Positions 11,237-19,632 of a stretch of DNA of 64,000 bases are shown here, piece after piece. Location of the stretch: contig NZ_CP134779.1 in assembly GCF_031884435.1 (NCBI RefSeq), positions 4,464,001 through 4,528,000 on the forward strand. The letters are read 5' to 3'. The notes beneath the pieces are model-generated. The model saw only the letters and a list, made by a program, of their open reading frames with translations. It searched no databases and was not told the DNA's origin. How positions within the stretch are numbered: the stretch's first letter is position 1; every line of letters starts with the position of its first letter. The stretch comes from Bosea sp. 685. Lineage in GTDB: Bacteria > Pseudomonadota > Alphaproteobacteria > Rhizobiales > Beijerinckiaceae. A program made the position numbers and the translations under genes.

Positions 11237-12784
11237 TCACTTGTAACGCGCCAGAACCTCCTTGACGCCTTCAACGAGTTGCTCGGCCGGGCGTGTGATC
11301 TGCGCCTGCGCCTGCCGCTCCTTGTGCTCGGCGGAATCCTTGACCTCGCGCCCGGCGGCGGCGAGTTCGGCTCCCAGGATCAGGTCCTTGATGATCACCG
11401 TGCCGGCATCCCGCTCGGACGAGCCCTGAATGACGGCGCAGACCGCGCCGCGCTTGTCGGCATATTTCATCTGGGCGTTGAAGCCCGACGAGCCGAGATA
11501 GAGATCGGCCCGCAGCAAAGGCTTGCCGGCCTCGTCTTTGGCCTGGCGCAGCTGCGAGACGAAAGCCTGGTAGCCCGGCATATGCTCGGGCGACTTGTTG
11601 TCCATCGCGGTGACGACGACGAGCGGGAGCTCCGCCTTGGCGTCGACGATCGGCGACTTCACCGTCTTCAGCGCCGAATAGAGCCTGGACACGCCGATCG
11701 AGAAACCCGTCGCCGGCACCGGCTCGGGCCGGAAGCGCCCGACAAGCCCGTCATAGCGCCCGCCGCCGGCGACCGAACCGAAGCGCACGACCTGGCCATC
11801 GTCATTGGTGACCGGAAAGGTCAGTTCGACCTCGTAGACCGGGCCGGTGTAATATTCGAGGCCGCGGACGACGGAGGGGTCGATGCGGATGCGGTCGTCG
11901 CCATAGCCGGCAGCGCGACACAATCCCCGAATTGCATCCAATTCGGCTAGACCTTCATTCACAAGAGGATTCCTCGAAGGCTGCACACCTTCGACATCTT
12001 CAGGCGGGAGCCCCACGGCCCACCCCAACTCGTTCTCCGAGATCGGGCTCTTCACAATGCCAAGAACGTAAGCAATGTGCTCCTCCCCGAGCCCCGCGCC
12101 CTTGGTGAAATCCCCGCTCTCGTCCTTGCGCCCGTCACCAAGCAGGAGCTTCACGCCCTCCGGGCCGAACTTGTCGAGCTTGTCGATCGCGCGCAGCACG
12201 GTCAGCCGACGGCCGGCATGCTCCTCGCCGCCGAGCCCGATCGCCTCCATCACGCCATCGAGCACCTTGCGGTTGTTGACCTTGACGACATAGTCGCCGC
12301 GCTTGATCCCCAGCGCTTCCATCGTATCGGCGGCGAGCATGCAGATCTCGGCATCGGCCGCGACGCTCCCCGCGCCGACGATATCGGCGTCGAACTGCAT
12401 GAATTGGCGGAAGCGGCCCGGGCCCGGCTTCTCATTGCGGAAGACATAGCCGGCGCGATAGCTGCGATAGGGTTTCGGCAGCGCGTCGTAATTCTCCGCG
12501 ACATAGCGGGCGAGCGGCGCGGTCAGGTCGTAGCGCAGCGAGAGCCACTGCTCGTCATCGTCCTGGAAGGAGAAGACGCCCTCATTGGGCCGGTCCTGGT
12601 CGGGCAGGAATTTGCCGAGCGCGTCGGAGAACTCGACGAAGGGCGTCTCGACGGGATCGAAGCCGTAACGCGAAAAGCTTTCGCGAATGACCCCGAGCAT
12701 GCGCTCGGTCGCCGCGACGTCAGTGGGGCCGCGATCGACGAAACCGCGCGGCTGGCGGGCTTTGAGCTTGTCGGGCTTCGACAT
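11237..12784 (-). CDS. hisS: Histidyl-tRNA synthetase
   Basis: Class II aminoacyl-tRNA synthetase charging tRNA-His, 515 aa. Motif 2 is in [27 protein letters not shown], followed by the histidine-binding segment [14 protein letters not shown] and motif 3 [14 protein letters not shown]-terminal anticodon-binding domain follows. It is of the divergent, eukaryote-like type known in a subset of alphaproteobacteria, in which tRNA-His lacks the usual G-1 identity base; that such a tRNA exists here is inferred. The start at 12784 ([15 protein letters not shown]) is preferred over a frame open further upstream. Confidence 0.95.
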   Translation of the reverse strand: MSKPDKLKARQPRGFVDRGPTDVAATERMLGVIRESFSRYGFDPVETPFVEFSDALGKFLPDQDRPNEGVFSFQDDDEQWLSLRYDLTAPLARYVAENYDALPKPYRSYRAGYVFRNEKPGPGRFRQFMQFDADIVGAGSVAADAEICMLAADTMEALGIKRGDYVVKVNNRKVLDGVMEAIGLGGEEHAGRRLTVLRAIDKLDKFGPEGVKLLLGDGRKDESGDFTKGAGLGEEHIAYVLGIVKSPISENELGWAVGLPPEDVEGVQPSRNPLVNEGLAELDAIRGLCRAAGYGDDRIRIDPSVVRGLEYYTGPVYEVELTFPVTNDDGQVVRFGSVAGGGRYDGLVGRFRPEPVPATGFSIGVSRLYSALKTVKSPIVDAKAELPLVVVTAMDNKSPEHMPGYQAFVSQLRQAKDEAGKPLLRADLYLGSSGFNAQMKYADKRGAVCAVIQGSSERDAGTVIIKDLILGAELAAAGREVKDSAEHKERQAQAQITRPAEQLVEGVKEVLARYK

Positions 12785-12945
12785 GGGATCTACTTCTCGG
12801 TCATGCGCGGCAGCGGCCGGCGCCGCTGGGTTCTTCCGCGTCGGGTTAGCCCGCTGGTGCGCCAGGGGCAAGCGCAGCGGCCGTCATCGCGCTGGTTTGG
12901 CAATGACAGCGTCGCAGCATCGCGCGACGCAGCATGGGGGAAGAC

Positions 12946-13650
12946 ATGATCACCCGCCGGCTCCTGGGCGTCTTCGCCTGCCTCTTCGCCGCCGTCCTGC
13001 TGAGCGCCTGCAGCCCCAGCGAGGCCGACCAGCGCAAGGCCTTCATCGCCTTCCTGAGGGATGACGTGCTCTCCAAGACCGGCCTACGCTTGCCGCAACC
13101 CGACGCCGAGAAGCAGAAATCCTTCGGTGCCTATGCCGAGCACTATGCCGTCATCACGCGTTTCCATGAGCGCATGAACGCCTCCGTCGCCAAACCCATG
13201 CAGGAGACGCTGGCCAAGAGCATGCCACGCTCGATCGAGGATGTCGTCGCGCGCAAGGCCGACCTCATCACCGTGCGCAGCGGCTTCGTCGGCATGCGCG
13301 AGGCGCTCGATCAGGCGCTCGCGGCGGCGGCAAGCGAGAAGGCGGCGCTGAAGCAGCCCGAGGATCTCGCTGGTGTCTATGCCGCTGTCTACGACAAGGC
13401 CGTCACCGCGCCAGCCACAGCGTTCCGCCGGGTCTTCCCGACAGCCGACGACGCCTTCGCAGCAATCATCGCGCTGGCCGATCTGATCGGGAGCAATCGG
13501 GCCGCGATCAAGCTCAACGGCTCGCAGATGGAAATTTCCAACCCAGCTTTGCGGACGAAAGTGCAGGCCGCGCTCGAAGCGATGAACGCCAAACAGCGTG
13601 GCATGACCGAAGCGCAGCAGACGCTGCGCCAGGCGGTTTTCGGGAATTAG
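12946..13650 (+). CDS. DUF3053 (YiaF-like) lipoprotein
   Basis: Predicted lipoprotein of 234 aa. Signal sequence MITRRLLGVFACLFAAVLL ends in the lipobox LSAC. The mature part matches DUF3053 as in Escherichia coli YiaF: DQRKAFIAFLRDDVLSKTGLR, KQKSFGAYAEHYAVITRFHE, LKQPEDLAGVYAAVYDKAV, and the segment around FAAIIALADLIGSN. The family's function is unknown. The start at 12946 has GGGGGAAG directly upstream; an in-frame ATG twelve bases earlier lacks such a site. It is divergent from hisS. Confidence 0.85.
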   Translation: MITRRLLGVFACLFAAVLLSACSPSEADQRKAFIAFLRDDVLSKTGLRLPQPDAEKQKSFGAYAEHYAVITRFHERMNASVAKPMQETLAKSMPRSIEDVVARKADLITVRSGFVGMREALDQALAAAASEKAALKQPEDLAGVYAAVYDKAVTAPATAFRRVFPTADDAFAAIIALADLIGSNRAAIKLNGSQMEISNPALRTKVQAALEAMNAKQRGMTEAQQTLRQAVFGN

Positions 13651-13655
13651 GGCGC

Positions 13656-13818
13656 GCCCTCCCTTCCCCCTTGGCGGGGGAAGGTGGCTCGGCGAAGCCG
13701 AGACGGATGAGGGGCGCTGTGAACTTTCCGGTTAACCGAACACGACGCCAACCGGACAGGGCACGGCGCCCCCTCATCCGGCGCTCCGCGCCACCTTCTC
13801 CCGCCAGGGGAGAAGGGA
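13656..13818. repeat. Family-F palindromic repeat (F2)
   Basis: CCTTCCCCCTTGGCGGGGGAAGG is a self-pairing unit at the left, and CCCCTCATCCGGCGCTCCGCG with GCCAGGGGAGAAGGG lies at the right. It fills the convergent gap between the DUF3053 gene and glcF. Confidence 0.75.
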
Positions 13819-13883
13819 AGAGTGTGTCGCGGCTCCCGCGTCGGCTGGTTTCAGCCAGCCGCCCCTACGAAGGAACGCCCCCG

Positions 13884-15260
13884 CTACTCCGCCGCGATCA
13901 GCCTCACCTGCTCCCTGACCGGCACATCGGCGATCCCCGCCGCCGCCAGCTTGTCGGGCAAGGGGCCGCCCGTCGCCCAGTCGAGCAGTTCGGCGGTGTG
14001 GACGACCGGCGTCGTCGCGCCCTTGTCGGCAAAGCCCTTGGCGAGCTGGGTCATGCAGCCGATATTGCCGGTCGCGACCAGCATTGGCCTGGTCTTCTCG
14101 ATATTGCCGATCTTGCGCTCGCGCAGCTGTCCCGCGATCTGCGGCTGGAGGATGTTGTAGACGCCGGCCGAGCCGCAGCAGATATGCCCTTCCGGCACCT
14201 CCTTGACCTTGAAGCCGGCGGCTGAGAGCAGGCGCTTGGGGCCGTCCTTGAGCTGCTGGCCATGCTGCATCGAGCAGGCGGAGTGGTAGGCGATCGGAAT
14301 CGCGAGATCGCGCGCATGGCGCAGCTCGATCGTCTCGAGGAACTCGGTCACGTCCTTAGCAAGGCCTGAGACCGTGGCGGCCGTCTTGGCGTAGGCCGGG
14401 TCGTTGCGGAACATGAAGCCGTAATCCTTGATCGTGGTGCCGCAGCCCGAGGCCGTGATCAGGATCGCATCCAGCCCCTCGCCGGTGACTTCCGCCATCC
14501 AGGCGTCGATGTTGCGGCGAGCGAAGGCAAGCGCATCATGCTCGCGGCCCATATGGTGGACGAGCGCGCCGCAGCAGCCCTCGCCCTTGGGCAGCACGAC
14601 CTCGACGCCATGGCGCGTCAGCAGGCGGATCGTCGCTTCGTTGATCGCGGGATCGAGCACCGGCTGGGCGCAGCCCGACAGGAGCGCGACGCGCTTGCGG
14701 CGCACGCCGGTGACGGGGAAGCTTTGCGGCCCCTCCATCGCCGAGCGCGACGGCAGGCGGGCGGGCGCCAGCGCCAGCATCGCCTTCAGGCGCGCGCCGA
14801 CGCCCGGCAGGCTGCCGAGCACACCCGCGAAGGGCTTTGCCAGCATCGCGCCCAGCATGGCGACCCGGAAGCGGCCGGGATGCGGCAGGATCACTGAGAG
14901 CAGGCGGCGCAGCGCCTTGTCGGCGAAGCCGCGCTCATAGGTCTCCTCGATATGGGCGCGGGCATGGTCGACGAGGTGCATGTAGTTCACCCCCGAGGGG
15001 CAGGTCGTCATGCAGGAGAGGCAGGAGAGGCAGCGGTCGACATGCTTGACCACCTCTTCGGTGGCGGGCTTGCCGTTCTCCAGCATGTCCTTGATCAGGT
15101 AGATGCGCCCGCGCGGGCTATCGAGCTCGTCGCCGAGCAAGAGATAGGTCGGGCAGGTCGCGGTGCAGAAGCCGCAATGCACGCAGGTGCGCAAGATCTT
15201 CTCCGACGCCGGCAGGCGCGGATCGGAAGCGAGATGGGCGGGGGAGAAGTTGGTCTGCAT
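13884..15260 (-). CDS. glcF: Glycolate oxidase iron-sulfur subunit GlcF
   Basis: Electron-transfer subunit of membrane-associated glycolate oxidase (glycolate to glyoxylate), 458 aa. Two 4Fe-4S clusters: Cys26/29/32/36 in CVHCGFCTATCP and Cys77/80/83/87 in CLSCLSCMTTCP. Two CCG-type domains follow (GEGCCGALVHHMG and GHICCGSAGVYN, with HSACSMQHGQQL between). Last gene of the glcD-(GIY-YIG)-glcE-glcF run; a family-E repeat separates it from glcE. No glcC-type regulator is adjacent. Confidence 0.95.
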   Translation of the reverse strand: MQTNFSPAHLASDPRLPASEKILRTCVHCGFCTATCPTYLLLGDELDSPRGRIYLIKDMLENGKPATEEVVKHVDRCLSCLSCMTTCPSGVNYMHLVDHARAHIEETYERGFADKALRRLLSVILPHPGRFRVAMLGAMLAKPFAGVLGSLPGVGARLKAMLALAPARLPSRSAMEGPQSFPVTGVRRKRVALLSGCAQPVLDPAINEATIRLLTRHGVEVVLPKGEGCCGALVHHMGREHDALAFARRNIDAWMAEVTGEGLDAILITASGCGTTIKDYGFMFRNDPAYAKTAATVSGLAKDVTEFLETIELRHARDLAIPIAYHSACSMQHGQQLKDGPKRLLSAAGFKVKEVPEGHICCGSAGVYNILQPQIAGQLRERKIGNIEKTRPMLVATGNIGCMTQLAKGFADKGATTPVVHTAELLDWATGGPLPDKLAAAGIADVPVREQVRLIAAE

Positions 15261-15281
15261 GACACGGCATCCAATGCCCTC

Positions 15282-15372
15282 CCGTCATGCTCGGCCCTGT
15301 GCCGAGCATCCACGTCTTGCGACGCGGATGGGAGGAAGACGTGGATGGTCGGGACAAGCCCGACCATGACGG
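15282..15372. repeat. Family-E repeat (E2) between glcE and glcF
   Basis: CGTCATGCTCGGCCCTGTGCCGAGCATCCACGTC-type left half with its stem-loop, and GGTCGGGACAAGCCCGACC as a second stem-loop near 15348. It sits inside the presumed glc transcript. Confidence 0.8.
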
Positions 15373-15384
15373 CAAGAGCGGAGG

Positions 15385-16572
15385 CTAAATCCCCGCATAC
15401 ATCCGGCCCGGCTCGAAAATCCCGGCCGGGTCGAAACTCGTTTTGATCCCGGCCGTGACCCGCAGCAGCGGTTCGGGCATTGGCTCGAACACCAGCACGC
15501 TGGCGCGGATCGCGTCCGGCGCGCGCACCAGCGTGGCGTGACCGCCGAGCGGCCTGATCGCGGCCCGGATCGCGGCTGCGCCTGCATCATCCGCATCGGG
15601 CACAGCGAGCCAGACCAGTCCCCCGCCCCAATCATAGAACCAGCGCGCCTGTGGCAGCGCATTCGCGATGGCGGCCGTCGCCCTGGGTCCGTTCGTCGGC
15701 GCCAGTGACAAGCGCCAGACCGCCTCCTGGGTATCAGCGAAGAAGCCTGCGTCGCGCACATCCCGCCACAGCGCCTCCGAGACCGCCCCCTCCAGCAGCT
15801 CCGGCGCGCCATGGGCGGCCAGCAGCGCGGCGAGCTCGGCGGCGCGATAGTCGATCGAGGCGGAAAAATTCTCCAGCCGCAGCAGCGTCCGAGCCTCGCC
15901 CGTGCCGATGCCAGCCGGCAGATGCGCCGCAGCGAAAGGCTCGAAGGGCGAGCCGAGCGCAGTCGAGAGCAGCCCAACCGCCGCCTCGTCCGCCAAACCG
16001 CGCCAGACCAGCGTGACCACGCGCTCCGGCTTCGGCAGCACGCGGAAGATCACCTCGGTGAGGAAGCCCAGCGTGCCAAAACTGCCGGCGACGAGCTTCA
16101 CGAGATCAAGCCCGGTAACGTTCTTCATCACCCGCCCGCCGGATTTGATCGCCTCGCCCCGGCCATTGATCAGCCTGATGCCGATGAGCGAATCGCGCGC
16201 CGCGCCGGCATTGATGCGGCGCGGGCCGGAAATATTGCCCGCCGCGACCGCGCCGATCGTCGGCTCGCCCTGCGTGCCCAGCAGCGCGCGATGGTCCATC
16301 GGCTCGAAGGGCAGCATCTGGCCGCGTTCGGCCAGCGTCTCCTGCACAAGCGAAAGCGGCGTGCCGGCGCGCGCGCCGATCACCATTTCGGCAGGCTCAT
16401 AGAGCGTGATGCCGGTGAGGCCGGCGCTGGAGAGCGTGCTCGCCGCCTGCGACGGCCGCCCGAGACCGCTGCGTGTGCCGCCACCGCGAATGGCGAGCGG
16501 TATGCCGCTGGCGACCACGGATTTGACGACGGCGCAGGCCTGCGCCTCGGTGGTGGGGGTGTGGATGATCAA
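15385..16572 (-). CDS. glcE: Glycolate oxidase FAD-binding subunit GlcE
   Basis: The shorter flavoprotein subunit of glycolate oxidase, 395 aa. The N-terminal PCMH-type FAD domain shows PLAIRGGGTRSGLGRP, the pyrophosphate-binding loop, then TIGAVAAGNISGPRRI, GGRVMKNVTGLDLVKLVAGSFGTLG and the FAD-C-terminal segment ending TSFDPAGIFEPGRM. The family consensus begins close to LIIHTPTTEAQA, which has only a TTG (16572) as a plausible start, with GGGGGTG before it. Upstream codons lie in the palindromic repeat, so they are unlikely to be coding. The native start may have been altered when the repeat and nuclease gene arrived. Confidence 0.85.
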   Translation of the reverse strand: MIIHTPTTEAQACAVVKSVVASGIPLAIRGGGTRSGLGRPSQAASTLSSAGLTGITLYEPAEMVIGARAGTPLSLVQETLAERGQMLPFEPMDHRALLGTQGEPTIGAVAAGNISGPRRINAGAARDSLIGIRLINGRGEAIKSGGRVMKNVTGLDLVKLVAGSFGTLGFLTEVIFRVLPKPERVVTLVWRGLADEAAVGLLSTALGSPFEPFAAAHLPAGIGTGEARTLLRLENFSASIDYRAAELAALLAAHGAPELLEGAVSEALWRDVRDAGFFADTQEAVWRLSLAPTNGPRATAAIANALPQARWFYDWGGGLVWLAVPDADDAGAAAIRAAIRPLGGHATLVRAPDAIRASVLVFEPMPEPLLRVTAGIKTSFDPAGIFEPGRMYAGI

Positions 16573-16579
16573 GCGCCAC

Positions 16580-16636
16580 CCCCTGTCTTTCCGGGGCTTC
16601 GCGCAGCGAAGAACCCGGAACCCACGACGGGGTGAC
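16580..16636 (+). repeat. Family-D palindrome, left arm of the GIY-YIG unit (D2L)
   Basis: TTTCCGGGGCTTCGCG and GAAGAACCCGGAACCCACGAC, with a small internal hairpin (CTTCGCG/CGCGAAG-like). It is an inverted copy of the arm at 16929-16981. The nuclease gene ends six bases to its right. Confidence 0.88.
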
Positions 16637-16641
16637 ACATG

Positions 16642-16926
16642 TCAAACGAGCCCTTCATAGAGGTCTTTCCATTCGGGATTCATGTCCTCGATCAGTGTGA
16701 TCTTCCAAGCCCTGCGCCACTTCTTCAGGATCTTTTCCCGGTCAATGGCATCCCGGATGTCCTCGAACTGCTCGTACCAAACCAGCCGATCAACACCATA
16801 GCGACTCGTGAACCCTGCATTCTGCTTCGACTTGTGTTCATAGGCACGCCTCGCAACATCGTTGGTGACGCCCAGATAAAGTGTACCGCTCCGCTTGCTG
16901 GCCATGAGATAGACGAAATAGGTCAT
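16642..16926 (-). CDS. Small GIY-YIG nuclease (UPF0213-like), embedded in a palindromic repeat
   Basis: Single-domain GIY-YIG endonuclease of 94 aa. The GIY element is FVYLMAS (Tyr6) and the YIG element is LYLGVTND (Tyr17). Arg27 in ARRAYEH and His31 follow; the metal-binding Glu64 lies in DREKILKKW, and NPEWKDLY closes the fold. All the usual catalytic positions are present, so it should be active. The start at 16926 is the first codon of the fold; further upstream codons come from the repeat. The gene stands between glcD and glcE on the same strand but belongs to neither function. It is exactly bracketed by inverted family-D arms. Its role is unknown; a role in moving the repeat is inferred. 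Confidence 0.9.
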   Translation of the reverse strand: MTYFVYLMASKRSGTLYLGVTNDVARRAYEHKSKQNAGFTSRYGVDRLVWYEQFEDIRDAIDREKILKKWRRAWKITLIEDMNPEWKDLYEGLV

Positions 16927-16928
16927 CG

Positions 16929-16981
16929 CGCTCACCCAGTCGTGGGTTCCGGGTTCTCGCTTCGCGAGCCCCGGAATGACA
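16929..16981 (-). repeat. Family-D palindrome, right arm of the GIY-YIG unit (D2R)
   Basis: GTCGTGGGTTCCGGGTTC, an internal TCGCTTCGCGA hairpin, then GCCCCGGAATGACAG. It is the reverse complement of the left-arm pattern. It ends directly before the glcD stop codon at 16985. Confidence 0.88.
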
Positions 16982-16984
16982 GTT

Positions 16985-18421
16985 TTACGCTGCCACCCTG
17001 CCCTCGAGCGGAAACACCTTCGCGGGATTAAGCAGCCACTGCCCATCGAACACCGCCCTCACCCGCATCTGCTGCTGCAGATCCTCGGGATTGAACTGCA
17101 CCGTCATCAGGTCGCGCTTCTCGATGCCGACGCCGTGCTCGCCGGTCAGGCAGCCGCCGACCTCGACGCAGAGCTTGAGGATGTCCATGCCGGCATCCTC
17201 GGCCTTCTGCGCCTCGATCGGGTCGTTGCAGTTGTAGAGGATCAGCGGGTGGAGATTGCCGTCGCCGGCATGGAAGACATTGGCGACGCGCAGGCCATAG
17301 CCCTTCACGATCTCGTCCATGCGCCGCAACACATGCGGCAATTGTCCGGTCGGGATCGTGCCGTCCATGCAGATATAATCGGCGATGCGACCGGTCGCCC
17401 CAAAAGCGGATTTGCGCCCCTTCCAGATCGCCGCCGTCTCCATCGCCGACTTGCTCTCCTTGACCGTCTTGACGCCATGCTCGCGGGCAATAGTGACGAT
17501 GCGCGCGAGCTGGGCGTCCATCTCGGCATCCGAGCCCTCGACCTCGATGATCAGGAGCGCCTCGACATCCATCGGGTAGCCGGCATGGGCGAAGGCCTCG
17601 CAGATCTCGATCGCTGGCTTGTCCATGAACTCCATCGCGACGGGAATGATGCCGGCACCGATGATGGCAGCGACCGCCTCGCCCGCCTGCTCGCTGGTGG
17701 GGAAGCCAAACAGCACCGGCCGCGCACCCTCGGCCGAGCGCAGGATGCGCACGGTCGCTTCCGTGACGATGCCGAGCTGGCCTTCCGAGCCGACGATCAG
17801 GCCGAGGATGTCGAGGCCGCCGGAATCGAGATGGGCGCCGCCGATGTCAACGACGCTGCCGTCGAGCATCACCAGCGTGACGCCGAGCACATTATTGGTG
17901 GTGACGCCGTATTTCAGGCAATGCGCGCCGCCCGAGTTCATGCCGATATTGCCGCCTATCGAGCAGGCGAGCTGCGAGGACGGGTCGGGCGCGTAGAAAA
18001 AGCCTTCCGCCATGACCTCGCCGGTTACCGCGAGATTGGTGACGCCGGCCTGCACCTTGGCGACACGGTTGGCGTAGTCGATCTCGAGGATGCGGTTCAT
18101 CTTGGAGACGCCGATGACGACCGCGTCCTCCTGCGGGATCGCACCGCCCGCGAGCGAGGTCCCCGCCCCGCGCGGCACGACCGGCACGCCCTGGGCGCCG
18201 CAGAATTTCAGCACCGCCGCGACCTCCTGCGTGGTCGAGGGCAATACGACAGCCAGCGGCAGGCGGCGATAGGCGGTCAGCGCATCGGTCTCGTAGGGGC
18301 GGCGTTCATCGGCCGAGGTGATCAGCGCTTCGGGCGCGACCAGACGGCTGAGGCCGGCGATGATCTCGTCGCGGCGAGCGAGGATGCTCTCGTCGGGCAC
18401 GGGAAAGGCGATGGCGGACAT
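16985..18421 (-). CDS. glcD: Glycolate oxidase catalytic subunit GlcD
   Basis: FAD-linked catalytic subunit oxidising glycolate, 478 aa. FAD-binding PCMH domain with VPVVPRGAGTSLAGGA, LACSIGGNIGMNSGGAHCLKYG and GSEGQLGIVTEATVRI; C-terminal FAD-oxidase domain with VANVFHAGDGNLHPLI and the terminal LTGEHGVGIEKRDLM. The ATG at 18421 has AGGAG upstream; an in-frame start 27 bases earlier lacks one. First gene of the glc run; family-B repeat B2 lies in its upstream region. Confidence 0.95.
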   Translation of the reverse strand: MSAIAFPVPDESILARRDEIIAGLSRLVAPEALITSADERRPYETDALTAYRRLPLAVVLPSTTQEVAAVLKFCGAQGVPVVPRGAGTSLAGGAIPQEDAVVIGVSKMNRILEIDYANRVAKVQAGVTNLAVTGEVMAEGFFYAPDPSSQLACSIGGNIGMNSGGAHCLKYGVTTNNVLGVTLVMLDGSVVDIGGAHLDSGGLDILGLIVGSEGQLGIVTEATVRILRSAEGARPVLFGFPTSEQAGEAVAAIIGAGIIPVAMEFMDKPAIEICEAFAHAGYPMDVEALLIIEVEGSDAEMDAQLARIVTIAREHGVKTVKESKSAMETAAIWKGRKSAFGATGRIADYICMDGTIPTGQLPHVLRRMDEIVKGYGLRVANVFHAGDGNLHPLILYNCNDPIEAQKAEDAGMDILKLCVEVGGCLTGEHGVGIEKRDLMTVQFNPEDLQQQMRVRAVFDGQWLLNPAKVFPLEGRVAA

Positions 18422-18450
18422 CGTGAACTCCTGCGTCGCCCGCCACACCA

Positions 18451-18556
18451 GCCCTCATCCTGAGGAGCGAGCAAAGCTCGCGTCTCGAAGGATGGTCCAG
18501 AACGCGCTGGAGCATCCTTCGAGACGCCGCTTCGCGGCTCCTCAGGATGAGGGCTC
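18451..18556. repeat. Family-B palindromic repeat (B2) upstream of glcD
   Basis: CCCTCATCCTGAGGAGCG and GCGTCTCGAAGGATG, with inverted partners GCATCCTTCGAGACGCC and CTCCTCAGGATGAGGGC. It lies between glcD and the divergent LysR gene, so the promoters of both must flank or include it. Confidence 0.85.
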
Positions 18557-18652
18557 ACGGGACGGAGCGATAAGACCCTAGACCAATTCCAACTGGCTTG
18601 CAGTGCAACCAACGTCCATGATTATTTCCAATTCGGAAAAGATGAGGGCGCT

Positions 18653-19558
18653 ATGGACCGGTTCGGCGATCTCGACGTCTTCGCCCATGTCGTCACGGCC
18701 AAGAGCATGTCGGCGGCGGGCCGCCAGCTCAACCTCTCGCCGGCCGTCATCTCCAAGCGCATCCGGCGCCTGGAGGAGCGGCTCGGCGTGCGGCTGCTGC
18801 AGCGCACGACGCGGCAGCTCTCGCTGACCGAGGCCGGCCAGGGCTTCTATGAGCGCGTGGTCTCGGTGCTGTCCTCGATCGAGGATGCCGAGGCCTGGGT
18901 CGCCAGCGGCGCGGGCCAGGCGCGCGGCACATTGCGCGTCTCGGCGCCGACCTCGTTTGGGCGGCTGCATATCGCGCCGCATCTCAAGCCCTTCCTCGAC
19001 GCGCATCCGCAGGTGACGGTCGATCTGATCCTGGGCGACGCCTTCGTCGACATCGTCGGTGAAGGCTTCGATCTGGCGGTGCGCATCGCCGACCTGCAGG
19101 ATTCGAGCCTTGTCGCCAAGCGGCTCGCGCCGAATCACCGCGTGCTTTGCGCCACGCCGGGCTATCTCGCCACGGCCGGCACGCCCGGCTCCATCGAGGA
19201 TCTGGCGCGCCATACGCTGATCGCACACAACGCCGACCATTGGCGCTTGGACGGGCCGGGCGGGCCGGTCAGCGTGCGCGTCAACGGGCCCTTGCGGACC
19301 AATTCGAGCGAGGTGGTGCGCGAGGCGCTGCTGGCCGGCCTCGGCATCGCGCTGCGCTCGACCTGGGATGTCGGGCCGGAGCTGAAATCGGGCGCCTTGC
19401 AGCGCGTCCTGCCGGAGTATTCCGTCGGCAAGCGCGTCGCGGTCTACGCGGTTTATCCCAGCCGCCGGCATATGGAGCAGAAGGTGCGCGCCTTCGTCGA
19501 CTATCTCGGCGAGCTCTATGGCGCGACGCCATACTGGGACGAGGGGCTGGGGTTGTGA
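18653..19558 (+). CDS. LysR-family transcriptional regulator
   Basis: Regulator of 301 aa. The N-terminal winged helix has the order expected of the family: VVTAKSMSAAGRQLNLSPAV then SKRIRRLEERLGVRLLQRTT. The effector domain (90-295) belongs to the CrgA/DsdC-like group (GTLRVSAPTSFGRLHIAPHL). GATGAGGG precedes the ATG. Divergent from glcD and followed 75 bp later by an SMP-30 gene, it could control either; the sequence does not settle this. Confidence 0.9.
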   Translation: MDRFGDLDVFAHVVTAKSMSAAGRQLNLSPAVISKRIRRLEERLGVRLLQRTTRQLSLTEAGQGFYERVVSVLSSIEDAEAWVASGAGQARGTLRVSAPTSFGRLHIAPHLKPFLDAHPQVTVDLILGDAFVDIVGEGFDLAVRIADLQDSSLVAKRLAPNHRVLCATPGYLATAGTPGSIEDLARHTLIAHNADHWRLDGPGGPVSVRVNGPLRTNSSEVVREALLAGLGIALRSTWDVGPELKSGALQRVLPEYSVGKRVAVYAVYPSRRHMEQKVRAFVDYLGELYGATPYWDEGLGL

Positions 19559-19632
19559 GTTGCGCGGTTGGCGACGCCGCCGATCTGTGCTCCCGATAGC
19601 CCGGCAACAAAACAGCCTAGGGATAGGACATC

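Noticed and set aside
16927..17046. Longer N-terminus for the GIY-YIG protein
   Set aside because: The extra codons come from the flanking repeat arm and overlap the glcD end. The domain starts at MTYFVYLM.
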